NCBI GenBank assembly: GCA_005281725.1
Contig: SSBO01000008.1
Coordinates: 1,674,001 to 1,738,000, forward strand
Direction of reading: 5' to 3'
DNA: 64,000 nucleotides
DNA from: Wuchereria bancrofti
Taxonomy: Eukaryota; Nematoda; Chromadorea; Rhabditida; Onchocercidae
Shown: positions 1 to 48,463 of the stretch, piece after piece
How the letters are laid out: every line of letters begins with the position of its first letter
Position numbering within the stretch: the stretch's first letter is position 1
Notes under the pieces: model-generated
Told to the model about the DNA's origin: nothing
Database searches by the model: none
What the model saw: the letters and a program-made list of their open reading frames with translations, nothing else
Program-made: the position numbers and the translations under genes

Positions 1-527
1 CTTACGTCTAGCTAAGATAATAAGTTAAAACATAGTGTCTAGCTAATAAGTTAAAACATACGTGTCTAGCTAATATAATAAGTTAAAACATACGTGTCTA
101 ACATACGTGTCTAGCTAAGATAATAAGTTAAAACATAGTGTCTAGCTAAACTAATAAGTTAAAACGTACGTGGCTAGCTGAGATAATAAGTTAAAACGTA
201 CGTGGCTAGCTAAGATAATAAGTTAAAACGTACGTGGCTAGCTAAGATAATAAGTTAAAACGTACGTGGCTAGCTAAGATAATAAGTTAAAACGTACGTG
301 GCTAGCTAAGATAATAAGTTAAAACGTACGTGGCTAGCTAAGATAATAAGTTGAGACGTTCGTGTCTAGCTAAGTTAAGACATACGTGTCCAGCTAATAT
401 AATAAGTTAAAACATACATGTCTAGCTAATATAATAAATTGGAACGTAGGTGTCTAGTTAAGATAATAAGTTAAAACGTACGTGTCTAGCTAAGATAACA
501 AGTTAAAACATACGTGTCTAGCTAAGA
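1..527. repeat. 32-bp tandem minisatellite
   Basis: About 16 head-to-tail copies of a 32-bp unit. The phase marker AGATAATAAG recurs at 181, 213, 245 and 277, exactly 32 bp apart. The core of the unit contains the palindromes ACGTACGT and GCTAGC. Copies between about 150 and 345 are nearly identical; copies on both sides carry substitutions (for example ACATACGTGTCTAGC) and some are shortened. The array starts at or before the window edge, so its full length is unknown. The last recognisable unit ends near 527. Confidence 0.93.
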
Positions 528-2625
528 TGACTATTTCAGAGGAAGAATTATGAATGATATTGCAATGGAAAAAACAAAGGGACTACTGTCATAATAGTTG
601 TCAAAATACAGTGACATCAATTTACAGTGATTCCTTCATTAGCATCGATGCTAAGTATGAAAGCACGGAAATGTAGCAAATTGGTTGCTTTTCAAGGCAA
701 AAGAATATTTAAAGCAAAATGAAATAATTTTAATATTATCAGAAACTAGATGCAGTGTAACAATTCATACAAGTTTTTCAATTTTCAAAAGTTTCCTTAC
801 GGTGATCACATTAAATTTCATAAATATTATTTTAGTAATTAATGTCCAAAATTAATGTCAACAAACAAACAGCACTGAGCTGTTTTCTTTTTTTTTTTTT
901 TTTTTTGATGGTATATGTTTGAAATGAAACTGAATTTGCATAAATGATTTCTTCTTTAGTTTATGATTTATTTGTTATTCGCCTCTGACTTAAATCAAAT
1001 TTTATTTTTGCTTTCATTTTTTTTTTCTTTTCTTTCAGAAATAAGAGTTAGATTAGCAAAATTTTCATGTAATATTATTCAATCATTCATTAAATAACGT
1101 ATCTTCAAGAAGACGCAACCCTTTGTTGGCATGCTAATCCTTCTTAGAACTACGGTCGTAGTCGGCGGAAATGTTAATAACAAAACGTAAAAGAGGAAGT
1201 GAGAAGTTTTGCGCCACACTTTTTGAGATTTATTTCATTGTAGTTTATATTTGATACCATTCCGATACTAATAATTTTAGCAAATTTTCCTAATTAAATT
1301 TCTTAGAAGACTGTACCGATTAATTACTTTAAATTATATGGAATAGGCTCTTTATAACATTTTTGATGTTTGCTTTTAAAAGCATTAATTTAAAAATTTT
1401 CTGAAAAAAAATTTTTATTATTAATCATCCACCAAAGAGTGGTTGGAAAATTAGAAATGTAGAAAATTGTCTGATCACAAATTGAGTAAAAAGTTTATTT
1501 TTGTAAATAACAATTCGTGGCATAGTTAAATAACGCATGTAAAAAGCAGCAAATTGATGAACATTTAAAAGTTAAATTGGCCAACACTCAAAAATTGTCT
1601 ACAAATTGTACGGAATGAAATTATGCGAATTAAAATCAAATCAAAATGGTCATTCAATTCAGAGAGATATATTAAAAGCAAACATTACTGTATCAAAACG
1701 AGAGATGAAAAATGAGGATGAAATGAAGTTGAAAGTAATTAAAATATCTAAAAATAATAATATGTCTTGCTAACTGATAAGTTAAATTGAATACAATGTT
1801 ATAGGATATATTCTAAGTTGAAATGAATATAGTACTCTTGATAACATTGCAGTACTTAAATCAGAATATGCATTGTAAACGGTCAGATCAGATCGGTCCA
1901 CTGGTCCTATAATTGTTCCGTAATTTCATTTTTTTAATTGTAATTTTCATAACTACCACATCAAACAGCAAAATAGTGCAAAAAATAGTGCAATTTACAT
2001 TTAGCAGCAAAGCAACAAAAAATTATGTGAACTGATGCGATCAAATCAGATACATTATCATAAATGAAAAATAGTATATAAAATGTGTGCCATTGCTGAG
2101 TAATATATAATGCTTACTACGAAAGTTACATAAAATGTATGCAATATTTTACCATCATTTTATCTTAAAAAGCGTTGAAAGATCGATCCACCCAACAAAT
2201 TTAATACAAGAAAGTGAAAAAAATCACAGAATTTCGAAAGAGTACAACATTCTATCTCAGTTCCCTGTCATCCTGCATTCTAGCAATCATTCACAATTAA
2301 AAAAATGTGACATTAATACAATCCAAGCTAATAATTCATACCAAGATAAGAAAAAAAAAACTGAAAAACAGGACTAAATTCATGTCATCAAGTAAAAGTT
2401 TGAATGTATAGTATCAGATCGTCCAGTTCCAAAGTAAGAAAATGTTGCATATCTCTTTGCTAGAATGAGTCTGAGATCAGGGACGAGTATTATCTATAAT
2501 TAAAAGAAAATATGAGCTACAAAAGAAAAAGAAAAAAAAATTATATTCTAAAAAAAAATCATATTCTCCGGAATGTAAATCTGAATTATATCTGTTGCCG
2601 TTTCAGGATGTTGTATTTCTGGAAA
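528..2625. other. intergenic, no gene seen
   Basis: A+T-rich DNA with poly-T runs. The only open frame of note (2135-2377, plus) is lysine- and asparagine-rich with no splice context or family signature, so I do not call it. A slightly G+C-richer patch at about 1100-1200 has short open stretches on both strands but no start or splice sites that chain. Confidence 0.5.
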
Positions 2626-2631
2626 TTTATT
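2626..2631 (-). terminator. poly(A) signal of the SFT2 gene
   Basis: AATAAA on the minus strand, starting about 11 nt after the TGA stop of the SFT2-like gene. It implies a very short 3' UTR. Confidence 0.55.
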
Positions 2632-2641
2632 GACTGATTCT

Positions 2642-3865
2642 TCACCTAAAGCATTTGCAGCACAGCGATAATATTGCCTCTCTGAAATGCACACAGAAAT
2701 AATACGATAAAATAGCAAAGTTCATAATAACAAATTGTCGTTGATTATTTACACAGATAAATTGTAGAATTATTTTCCTCCAATAAGATTGCACACTGTA
2801 AAAATTAGCTTTTACACTTATTTAGCAATACTTTTTGTAGTGATAACTGCACGAAATATTGATAATGTAAACAGATGTTAAATAGAAACAAAATGATAAA
2901 ATGATACCGTGCAAAAGGTATATATGTTATAGAATACCAAGCCATTGAAATGTACTGTCCAATGACAAAAATAAATGCCAGTGGAGGATTTGATAAAACA
3001 AGACCGGCTAGTAATGTGAAGACGATAGAAAGCAAATACATTAGCGATGCAAGAAAACGTCCTCGTTCGAACATTTTTTGCAATTGTTTTAAAGGACCCA
3101 TTAAAAAACATGTCCTAAAAAGAAGCAAATTGTTTTGAAAAATATTTAATTTTGCTAATCTGAAAAATAGAAATATCAACAGAAACAAATATTAATTTGG
3201 TCATGTTTAAAAATTTAAGAAAAAAATATTACTAGATAAAGAATATTCATGATATGTCTAAATGATATGGAGAAGGAAGACTTTTAGACTTTTTTTCTTC
3301 ACTATTTCCATAAAATCACTGTACTAGCTCTTTTATCAATAACATTTAAAATAACTGATAAGAAGAACGAACCCAAATAGTGATAGAATACTACCCAAAG
3401 ATATCATCACAGTAAAACCTGTAATTTTCCATGTAAAAAGTAAGGCACTTCCAGCTAAAGAACATATTATTGACAGACACATACAGCCCAGAAAACATTG
3501 TAATCGTAGATCCCAAGATAACGATGAAGTGGACTGAAAATAAAATCATTATTTGTTATTTGATATTAATTAATAATTGTCAAACATTTCTACACATCCT
3601 TTATCACTTTATCATCATTTGTATGCCATCCTTTATCACTTTATCATTACTTGAAGTATATACTTAAAAAAAATTGCTAAGACTGAACAATTTTACACTT
3701 AAATTATCATCTTAGCATAAAAAGAATTAAGTAAAAGAAGAAATATGAAATGCATAGCCAACAAACATAGTTTTCTGAAGTTTCATCTCTAGGAGGAGAA
3801 TTTGACAAATTTGATATATCAGCGCTTTCATCATCACCAAATAATCTATAAACGCGTTGTAACAT
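2642..3865 (-). CDS. SFT2-domain vesicle transport protein (SFT2D1/2-like)
   Basis: Four minus-strand exons chain in phase: 3767-3865, 3373-3533, 2908-3114 and 2642-2681, giving 168 residues, close to the roughly 160 of SFT2D1/SFT2D2. The N-terminus (MLQRVYRLFGDD) is acidic and cytosolic. It is followed by a Ser/Trp-containing segment entering the first helices, then the family signature TCFLMGPLKQLQKMFE and the conserved stretch SMAWYSITYIPFAREAI near the C-terminus. All introns are GT-AG. The protein is expected to be a four-helix membrane protein of Golgi/endosome membranes acting in retrograde transport and SNARE-dependent fusion, by analogy with yeast Sft2. The start is chosen because it gives the family-typical N-terminus and lies about 20 nt after a TTTTCAG acceptor suited to trans-splicing. 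The family assignment is firm; the exact subtype is not. Confidence 0.88.
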
Positions 3866-4759
3866 ATCATAACAATTTATGTTAATCTGAAAATAAAGAA
3901 ATATAAAGAGTTAAATGGGCAGTGATAAAATGATAAAATGTTCAATACTAATTAATCGTTAACATCATTTTCAGATTAAAAATATTTACACATAAATTTT
4001 CTACAGCAATTTCTTTTTTTTAGGTAGAGTAAGAGACTTGAAAAGTAATACTAAAGTAATGTTAGTAAGACTAATTTAGGTAGAGCAAAATAAATAATAA
4101 AATCTTTGTGACATTTTCACCAATCGATCCTGTCAAACTAATTTGTCACCAATGTCCATTTCATAAAGTACAGCATGCAACGTGAATGCCACTACTACTT
4201 GTGCTCCTGTAATATTTGACAATGATTGTTAATTTCATTCAGTGCAGCTGATGAGGTGAAAATTTTCTTTCTTTTTGACTTGAAAATTTTCTTTTTTGGC
4301 TCTCGTAACCTTTAACCTTTAGCAATTTCATATTATATTGATTTAGTTCAAATACTCAGATCATATGATAATATAATAAATAGTGATCATATGATTTACA
4401 ATGAATAGTATACTTTTAACATGCATATTTCTTCGTATCTTTTTATAAGTAGAATAGAATATAAGATGAAAGGAAAAGAAAGATGCAAAGAAAGGTAAAG
4501 GTAAATGATACAAACACCTGAAAAATTCGATAAAACTTGTTAGAAGCATTGTTTGCTTATAAATAGTTTTTTCCATTTTACATTTACGTAAATTCCCAAT
4601 AAATCTGTTTACTATGTCTTTTAATCATCCTATATTCTGCGCATAAATTTTATTCTGTGATAATTTGTGCTTTTTTTTTTGGAAGATTTCTATTTGGTAT
4701 GTATTTGATTCATTTATAAGTAATGTTTATCAAATTTTCAGAGAAAATTCCTCTTCAAT
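3866..4759. promoter_or_regulatory. divergent intergenic promoter region
   Basis: About 0.9 kb between the start codons of the minus-strand SFT2-like gene and the plus-strand zinc-finger gene, so both promoters must lie here. At each end a T-rich acceptor precedes the start: TTTTCAG on the minus strand near 3888 and TTTTCAG ending at 4741 on the plus strand. These look like spliced-leader acceptor sites. No TATA box or other motif stands out above the A+T background. A 71-codon minus-strand frame at 4361-4576 has no family features. Confidence 0.5.
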
Positions 4760-7477
4760 ATGCCGCCAAAGAATGCTCCAAATAAAAAGGTTGAGCAGAA
4801 AAAGAAAGAAAAATTAATTGAAGATAAAACATTTGGGCTGAAAAATAAGAAAGGAGCAAAGACACAGAAATATGTACAACAAGTGACAAATCAGGTAAGT
4901 TATATCGCTTAGGTAAAGCTCTGGTATGAGCTTTATAGTAATAATTGATCCTTTTGTTGTATTCTTTCCGTGCTTTTTTTTTAGTGAATGTTTGAAGTAA
5001 ATTTTTGATACGAAAACTTTTCAGTTCTAAAATTTTAATAATTTTTTTAAGAACACATCATTATTAAGTACTGTACTCTTTGTCGTTGTTGTATATATGT
5101 AAGGATAAGGAATGTGATTCTATCAGATATAAAATGATAGACTCGATACTTGGCTGTAATTTTGGTCTGATATGTAAACTTGTTTTTAGATTAAACAATG
5201 TAATATGAACAATGCAGAAAAGGCAAAGAAGAAAGCAGCTGATGGTGAACTGCGAGATTTGAATAAACTTTTGAAACCGGTAACTGAAATGCCCAAAATA
5301 GCGCGAGGTATGTCTTAATTTGAATAATTACTAGGAAAACTTTTTGTCATTGATGGTAAATGCTGCTGTGCTTCAAGCGTTATTTTCAATGTTCAAAGAA
5401 TGCGAAAAATTTCCTTTATTTTCGTTTAATCTATGTTACTTATTAAAAGAATGCTAATTACATTTCTGGACAGAAACAATTAGTAACAATGATGTATTTT
5501 TAATAATGACATGGGACTTTTATTTTTGGTCCATTTCTTGCAGATGTCGATCCTAAATCAGTGGTTTGCTTGTTTTACAAGCAAGGAATGTGCCACAAAG
5601 GTGAAAAGTGCAAATTTAGTCATGATTTATCAAAAGAACAGAAAACAGCTAAGAAGAATCTTTATGTTGATAGCCGAGATTTATCAAAAGAAGACGGTAA
5701 GCATTATACCTTTGTTTGTTGTTTACAATATGTTATCACGTTAATCCTTCAAAAATGATATTTTCTTTCAATGTTTACGAATTTTCAAGTTTCCATTTTT
5801 TACTAAAAGAGTGGAATTACTGATATTTATGATTTCAGATAATATAGATGATTGGGATGAGTCTAAATTAAGCGAAGTTGCTGAGAAGAAACATGGAGAA
5901 CGTGATAGGAAAAGACCGAATCAAACAGATATTGTAAGTTTTTATGCACGGAACAGACATATATTTCTGAATAACTTTCCTTAGTGGTATGAATTTTGTT
6001 TTTTTTTTTCAGGTTTGTAAATATTTCCTGGAAGCTGTTGAGAATAGCAAATATGGTTGGTTTTGGGAATGTCCAAATGGTGATGGTTGTATTTATAGGC
6101 ATGCATTGCCATCAGGTTATATTCTGAAGAAAGATAGGAAGAAGTTGGAAGAGCATAAACAATTAAATGAAATCAGCCTGGAAGAACTCCTCGAGAAAGA
6201 GGTATTATATTTAGACTTCTAGTAATGTTTAAAGTGTTGCAGAATTGATCTTTATATGTAACATTTCAGCGTACACAACTTAAGCCAGAAAGTCTTACAA
6301 AAGTAACGCTGGATACATTTATCCGTTGGAAGAAGATGAAGTTGAGAGAGCGGAAAAAAAAGATTGCAGAAGAAGAGAGAGAGAAGAAGAAAAACATTAG
6401 GATTGGTAAATCGGTGAGATTTAGTTAGCTTAGTTTATTAGGATATTTACTTTTTAGTTTCTGTGCAGTAGCTTTCTGTTATCTTCACATGAATGCAAGT
6501 TTTATTCGAAATACTTCTTAAATGGAGGTTTTTTGAAATGACATATTATTGAGAAAGAATTATAATGAAATTTATGTAAATTAAATATTTATTGTTTTTC
6601 TAATCCTACTGTTAGCAACTACGTAAAATTTGTCTTTAACGATACGACATTTTAACATGACAAATTCTTTCAGGGTTATGGCAACATGCATTTTATATTA
6701 TTTTTGGATATTATAGGTTGGAATGAGTGGCCGTGATTTGTTCACGTACAATCCAGAATTGATGGTGCAAGATGAAGGAGATATGGAAGGGGGTGTTGCA
6801 TTTGAGCGAGGATTTGAAGAGGAATATAATGATGAGGTTTTTATTTGCTTTATTTTACATTCTCATTTTACTATTTACCAAAATTACCAAAAAACAATAT
6901 AAGGAATTTTTGTAAGCGTCACTATCGAATGTTCCTTCATGTGTATTTATAATGAAATCTTTTTTTCATATATCAGTAGTTTTTCGAAATGTTGATAAAC
7001 TTAGAATGTAATTATAAGTTTATTCGTTTTTATGATTGTAGTAGTTTATTTAGCCAGAGATAAAAGCATTTGAAATCGATGAGCGCACATTTTACTGCAT
7101 GGATGACGAAGGACATATGTTGGATGACAACCTGTATGACGATGAAAAGGTTTTTTTTTTTTTATTTTTCTATACTTTACATCGTTTTCATCAGATTAAT
7201 TCAAGTTTACTTTATTTTCATAAAATATCGCTTCATTTTTAAGTTCCATTGAAAATTAGAAGCAGCATCGAAAAGAAATGTTTTTTATCAATGATGTATA
7301 TTTTCTAATACTTTCTAATTTCATTTGACACCTATTGTTCATATATGATCCCCATAATTTCAGTGGGAAGAAACTGCTGTTGGTATTGGAAATATGGAAA
7401 TTAACGAAGATTTATTCAACGTAGACGAAATACCCGATATGGAATATTATGAAAATGAATTGTTTCAGACAAGATAA
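4760..7477 (+). CDS. CCCH zinc-finger protein, DRG family-regulatory protein 1 (ZC3H15/DFRP1-like)
   Basis: Nine exons chain in phase: 4760-4894, 5190-5307, 5544-5696, 5839-5933, 6013-6201, 6270-6413, 6717-6836, 7054-7149 and 7364-7477, giving 387 residues (human ZC3H15 is about 426). The N-terminus is lysine-rich ([10 protein letters not shown], then [18 protein letters not shown]). Residues about 85-140 hold a CCCH finger of spacing C-X7-C-X5-C-X3-H ([19 protein letters not shown]). Exon 5 has a second, long-spaced finger ending [11 protein letters not shown]. Then come a charged coiled-coil-like stretch in exon 6 and an acidic DFRP tail (exons 7-9). Members of this family bind and stabilise the translational GTPase DRG1 in the cytoplasm. 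The start lies about 19 nt after a TTTTCAG acceptor. All introns are GT-AG. Confidence 0.92.
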
Positions 7478-7743
7478 CCAGGATGATGATAGAAAAGAAA
7501 AATTAAGTTTTATGATCCTTCCTTACTTTCCGGTGAAATTGAACTGGTACTACCGACGAAGAAAGTTATTTCGTAATGGAAGTATGATTTTCTATTAAAG
7601 ATAATCTTCAATATTCGTTTATTACTAAGTTATATTTGTAAGAAATTTGTCTCAACCTTACTGTTATAAAACATCGGTGAGAGCCAGTTCATTCACGGTA
7701 AGCGCTTGAATGCTCACTGTATATGTTTTTTATGTGGATTTCC

Positions 7744-7749
7744 AATAAA
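7744..7749 (+). terminator. poly(A) signal of the ZC3H15-like gene
   Basis: AATAAA about 270 nt after the TAA stop, the best hexamer in the downstream A+T-rich DNA. It implies a 3' UTR of roughly 290 nt. Confidence 0.45.
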
Positions 7750-10435
7750 TTTATTGAATATACAATTCCAAAGTTTGTTTCAACAGTCTGAAATTCTCTC
7801 CAGTGAAAAGTAACGATGGAATAACTTCTCTTAAGCAGCTGCTAATATAATTCCTTCTTGTGCACCTTCAAAAATGTATAATCCATATCACTAGCTCTAT
7901 TCCACTATATGTTGGGTAAATCTCTCCGAATCTATATCGAGGTCATAGAAGGTGACCATTTCTTCGGAAGTTTTAACCTGAACTGAACTATCATCTTTGA
8001 CCATTTCGCCCATTTAAATGTGTGAAGAAATACTGATGTTCAATTGAAATACATCATTTCCTCATTACTGCTGATAATGTAATGGTCATCATTTTAATGG
8101 TATGGTTTGGTCATTATGTTGCTATGTATAAATTTGGTGGGTTGATACCATCAAAATGAATGCAAAAGGAACTGAGTTGTGGACGATGAATTGAGTGGGA
8201 TGAATGATTGCTTTTTGCTCAGCACTCTTTTAAAATCAGGTTTGTGATAGGTGAGGTGATGATGGCTCGTTAGTTCGTTGACGAGACAAATGACAACCCC
8301 CTTTGCTCCTTCCGTGGTGTTCTGGGCGGCATTGTATGTTATCGATGGCGTAAATGTGTGCTATATGGTTGAAGTCTTGTCATTCTCGATGCTTTTTTAT
8401 GCTATTTCTTTATGCTTTTATTTATGCTTGATGCGAAAACACCACGTTGTTAAAAGGATTACATTTCAAGATTATATATAGAATTGAGAAGTGGAAATGA
8501 GATAACTTGTATTATATTTCTGAAAAGCGTACAAACAATTTCAACATTTCAATACTATTTTTTAAAAAAAAAAAAAAGTTTAAGTTTGTATTGTAGGAAA
8601 ATCTGAAATTGCCTATTTTAGTCACTCATCACCATGAGCAATTTTTAAACATTTTATGTATTCACTAAATTTGATCACTCAATTCAATTGCTTTTTATCA
8701 TCATTTTCGGTTGGTTTATAATGTTTCCCTTCCCTGTTCTCTCCTCTCATCCATTAATCAAAACGGTCAGTAATGTGATGACCGATGAAGTATCCTCTTC
8801 ACCATCCCAATTCCAACTGACCTTGTGTTATTTAAATATTCAATTTACTCTATGTCCCCACTAAGTAAAAGCATAAATTTAAACTTGATAAAATTGAGAA
8901 TATGCGAAATCCTCGAAGGTTATTGATATATTAGAAAATACGTTTATTCACAACGTTAACTCTTTATATATTCTTTAATTATCATCATCATCACTCACGC
9001 ATATTAGATGGTCTTTATGAAATCGTTTCATTGTTGAGCTCTAATATTTTAATGCAAAAATTTTGAGAGAACAATTAAATAATGTTGGTAAATCGTTTCT
9101 ATGGTTTCAATGCAGGGACAAAGAAGAGCAATGAAAAGATGAGTGAAAGCAAAATCGATTATTGTCAGACAGAGATTTATTTTGTCATTTAAAAATAAAT
9201 AAAAAGAATAACTTTTGTGATATTAATTAAGAATAGAGGATTGTGAGGAGGTAAGAATGATTGGTATTATTAGCTAATAATTTTGATAGCTCATAATTTG
9301 TATTAATTAAAAGCTATTGTTAAAATTATAAAAATAAGCAATGAAAAGAGGAAGGAAGGAGAGAATCTATTTAGATTTCACACCTTGCTTGCTCATTAGA
9401 GGTGCAGAAGATGCATGCCTTTGCAGAGTCTGTAATAGCGCCAATTAAAGAAGAAAAGAGTTGAAAGAAGAGGAAAGAAAGGTGCGCTATTCGTGATTGG
9501 TGTTTGTTACCGATCGGTAAAGATTGTAGCGCTGCGATATGACCGGTGCTGATGATCGAGGTGTAGAGTGATGTGAAGGAGATCGGGTAGGGATTGCATG
9601 CCACCATCAACCAACCATCACCACCACCATCACCATCACCACCATCATCATCATCGTTGTCGTTGTCGTTGTTGTCATCGTTATTGTCATCGTTGAAGTG
9701 AGAGGAGGATTTGTTGGAAACACGTATCTCCCCGCCCCTCTTCCCCCCCGTAGCATCATCATTTTGTTTCGTCGTGATAATATGATTTAAGATAGGGAAA
9801 AGAAGAAAGAAGATGGTGGCGGTGATGGTAAGTGGTGGTGGCGGTGGCGGCGGTAGTGGTTCATTTACCCCCTCCCCTTTCTTTCCCCGCTCCCCTCCTC
9901 TCTTCCCCGCCTTACACTGTAAATTTCTTTTTCTATCTTGAATGCTCTCTCTCTGTAATTCTTAGTAGTTTCAATTTCGAAACAAACATTTATTAATTGG
10001 ATTGTAAAATTGATTCATTGCACTGTCTTTTGTTCTGTTGACAACATGCGCAACACTGTTCAATTCTTGTCTCTCTCTCTCTCTCATTTTGTAGTCTTAA
10101 CTTTCGTTGTTAACAACAGAAATAAGAAATTGCTGCAACAATTTTTCTTGTAACAAATATTTTTTCAATCATTGTATTCTTTTTCAAGATAGTATGATAA
10201 GTGATATTGATAAAATATTTATCATTTTATCAAATTTGAAAAAAAAAAAGAAAGGAAGGAATACGATTGAGTATGCTTTTTCTATTCTTTCTTCATTTTA
10301 TACCGTTTTTTTTTTTCCTTTTCATTAATATTATATATGTATTATTTATTTGTTGATGTATGAAATTAATATAAATGAATTTTTAATTACCTGTTTTTTG
10401 CTCTTTTCATTTTATTTCATTTCATTTCATTTCAG
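7750..10435. other. intergenic DNA upstream of lrp-1
   Basis: No convincing gene. A short minus-strand frame at 7897-8013 (38 codons, starting MGEMVKDDSS) and a neighbouring open minus-strand stretch near 8200-8390 have more balanced composition than their surroundings but no splice links. From about 9370 to 9930 the DNA is clearly G+C-richer, with CAC/CAT, GTT/GTC, GGT/GGC and C-rich tracts. This is the likely upstream control region of the receptor gene, though I see no named binding site I could defend. Confidence 0.45.
9605..9865. repeat. trinucleotide-rich microsatellite patch (CAC/CAT, GTT/GTC, GGT/GGC)
   Basis: Imperfect CAC/CAT repeats at about 9605-9655 pass directly into GTT/GTC-type repeats to about 9700. 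A GGT/GGC tract follows at about 9826-9860. They sit within a patch of several C-rich runs (for example CCCCTCTTCCCCCCCG near 9735). The contrast with the A+T-rich flanks is strong. Confidence 0.75.
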
Positions 10436-10532
10436 ATGTGGTAGTAATTGTCGTATAAGACGACAAACAATTTATCCAATACATCACATCTATTTACTCT
10501 CTCTCTATTTCACTGATTTTCTATATTAGAGC
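10436..10532 (+). promoter_or_regulatory. candidate trans-splice acceptors / 5' UTR of lrp-1
   Basis: Two acceptor-like sites precede the receptor start codon. One is a TTTCATTTCAG ending at 10435, the other a T-rich TATATTAG ending at 10529, three bases before the ATG. Nematode mRNAs often receive the spliced leader just before the start codon, so the second would fit a very short leader. Which is used cannot be told from sequence. Confidence 0.4.
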
Positions 10533-48037
<37,505 letters not shown>

Positions 48038-48416
48038 TCATTCACTTCTACTGTGATATTTACTTTTTAACGTCAACCTGTATAATATTTGCACGTTTTC
48101 ATCGTTTTTTTTTTTTTTTTTTTTTATATATCGTTTTCTGGTTTCATTTTTTTTTTTTTTTTTATTTTATGTCTTGTGTAACTATCGTTGTTCGTAATGT
48201 CTTTCGTTACGGAAATTGTGTCGTTTTTCTTTTTAATATCTTTGGTGTTTTTTTTTTTTCGGTACATATGCACCTACTCGGGTGCCCCTCGAGAATTGAC
48301 CGGTGAAAGTACGACTATCGTTTTGCATGACAATTGTTTCCATGCAACAAAATATCCCCAATTTAAGTTTTCCGGTTATCTCTCTATTTGAGACGATTGT
48401 TGAGAAAACGAGTTTT

Positions 48417-48417
<1 letters not shown>

Positions 48418-48446
<29 letters not shown>
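48418..48446. repeat. (GA)n microsatellite in lrp-1 3' UTR
   Basis: About 14 tandem AG units between the stop codon and the candidate poly(A) signal. Similar GA tracts occur at 22782-22814, 32172-32194 (both in introns) and 50284-50316, all on the plus strand. Confidence 0.85.
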
Positions 48447-48448
<2 letters not shown>

Positions 48449-48457
48449 CTGTCCTAA

Positions 48458-48463
48458 AATAAA
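48458..48463 (+). terminator. lrp-1: candidate poly(A) signal of lrp-1
   Basis: AATAAA about 420 nt after the stop. It is the first canonical hexamer after the poly-T tracts and the GA repeat, so the 3' UTR is probably about 440 nt. Confidence 0.4.

Noticed and set aside
1..527. Minisatellite considered as a CRISPR array
   Set aside because: There are no unique spacers between units; the repeats abut directly, and the genome is eukaryotic.
2135..2377. 80-codon plus-strand frame
   Set aside because: Lys/Asn/Ser-rich translation of A+T-rich DNA with no splice context, signal or family motif.
8278..8481. 67-codon hydrophobic plus-strand frame
   Set aside because: Looks like a membrane peptide, but there are no partner exons, and the opposite strand in the same place is equally open.
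9371..9610. 79-codon minus-strand frame in the G+C-richer patch
   Set aside because: Part of it reads through the CAC/CAT repeat edge; no family features. The patch is better explained as upstream regulatory DNA.
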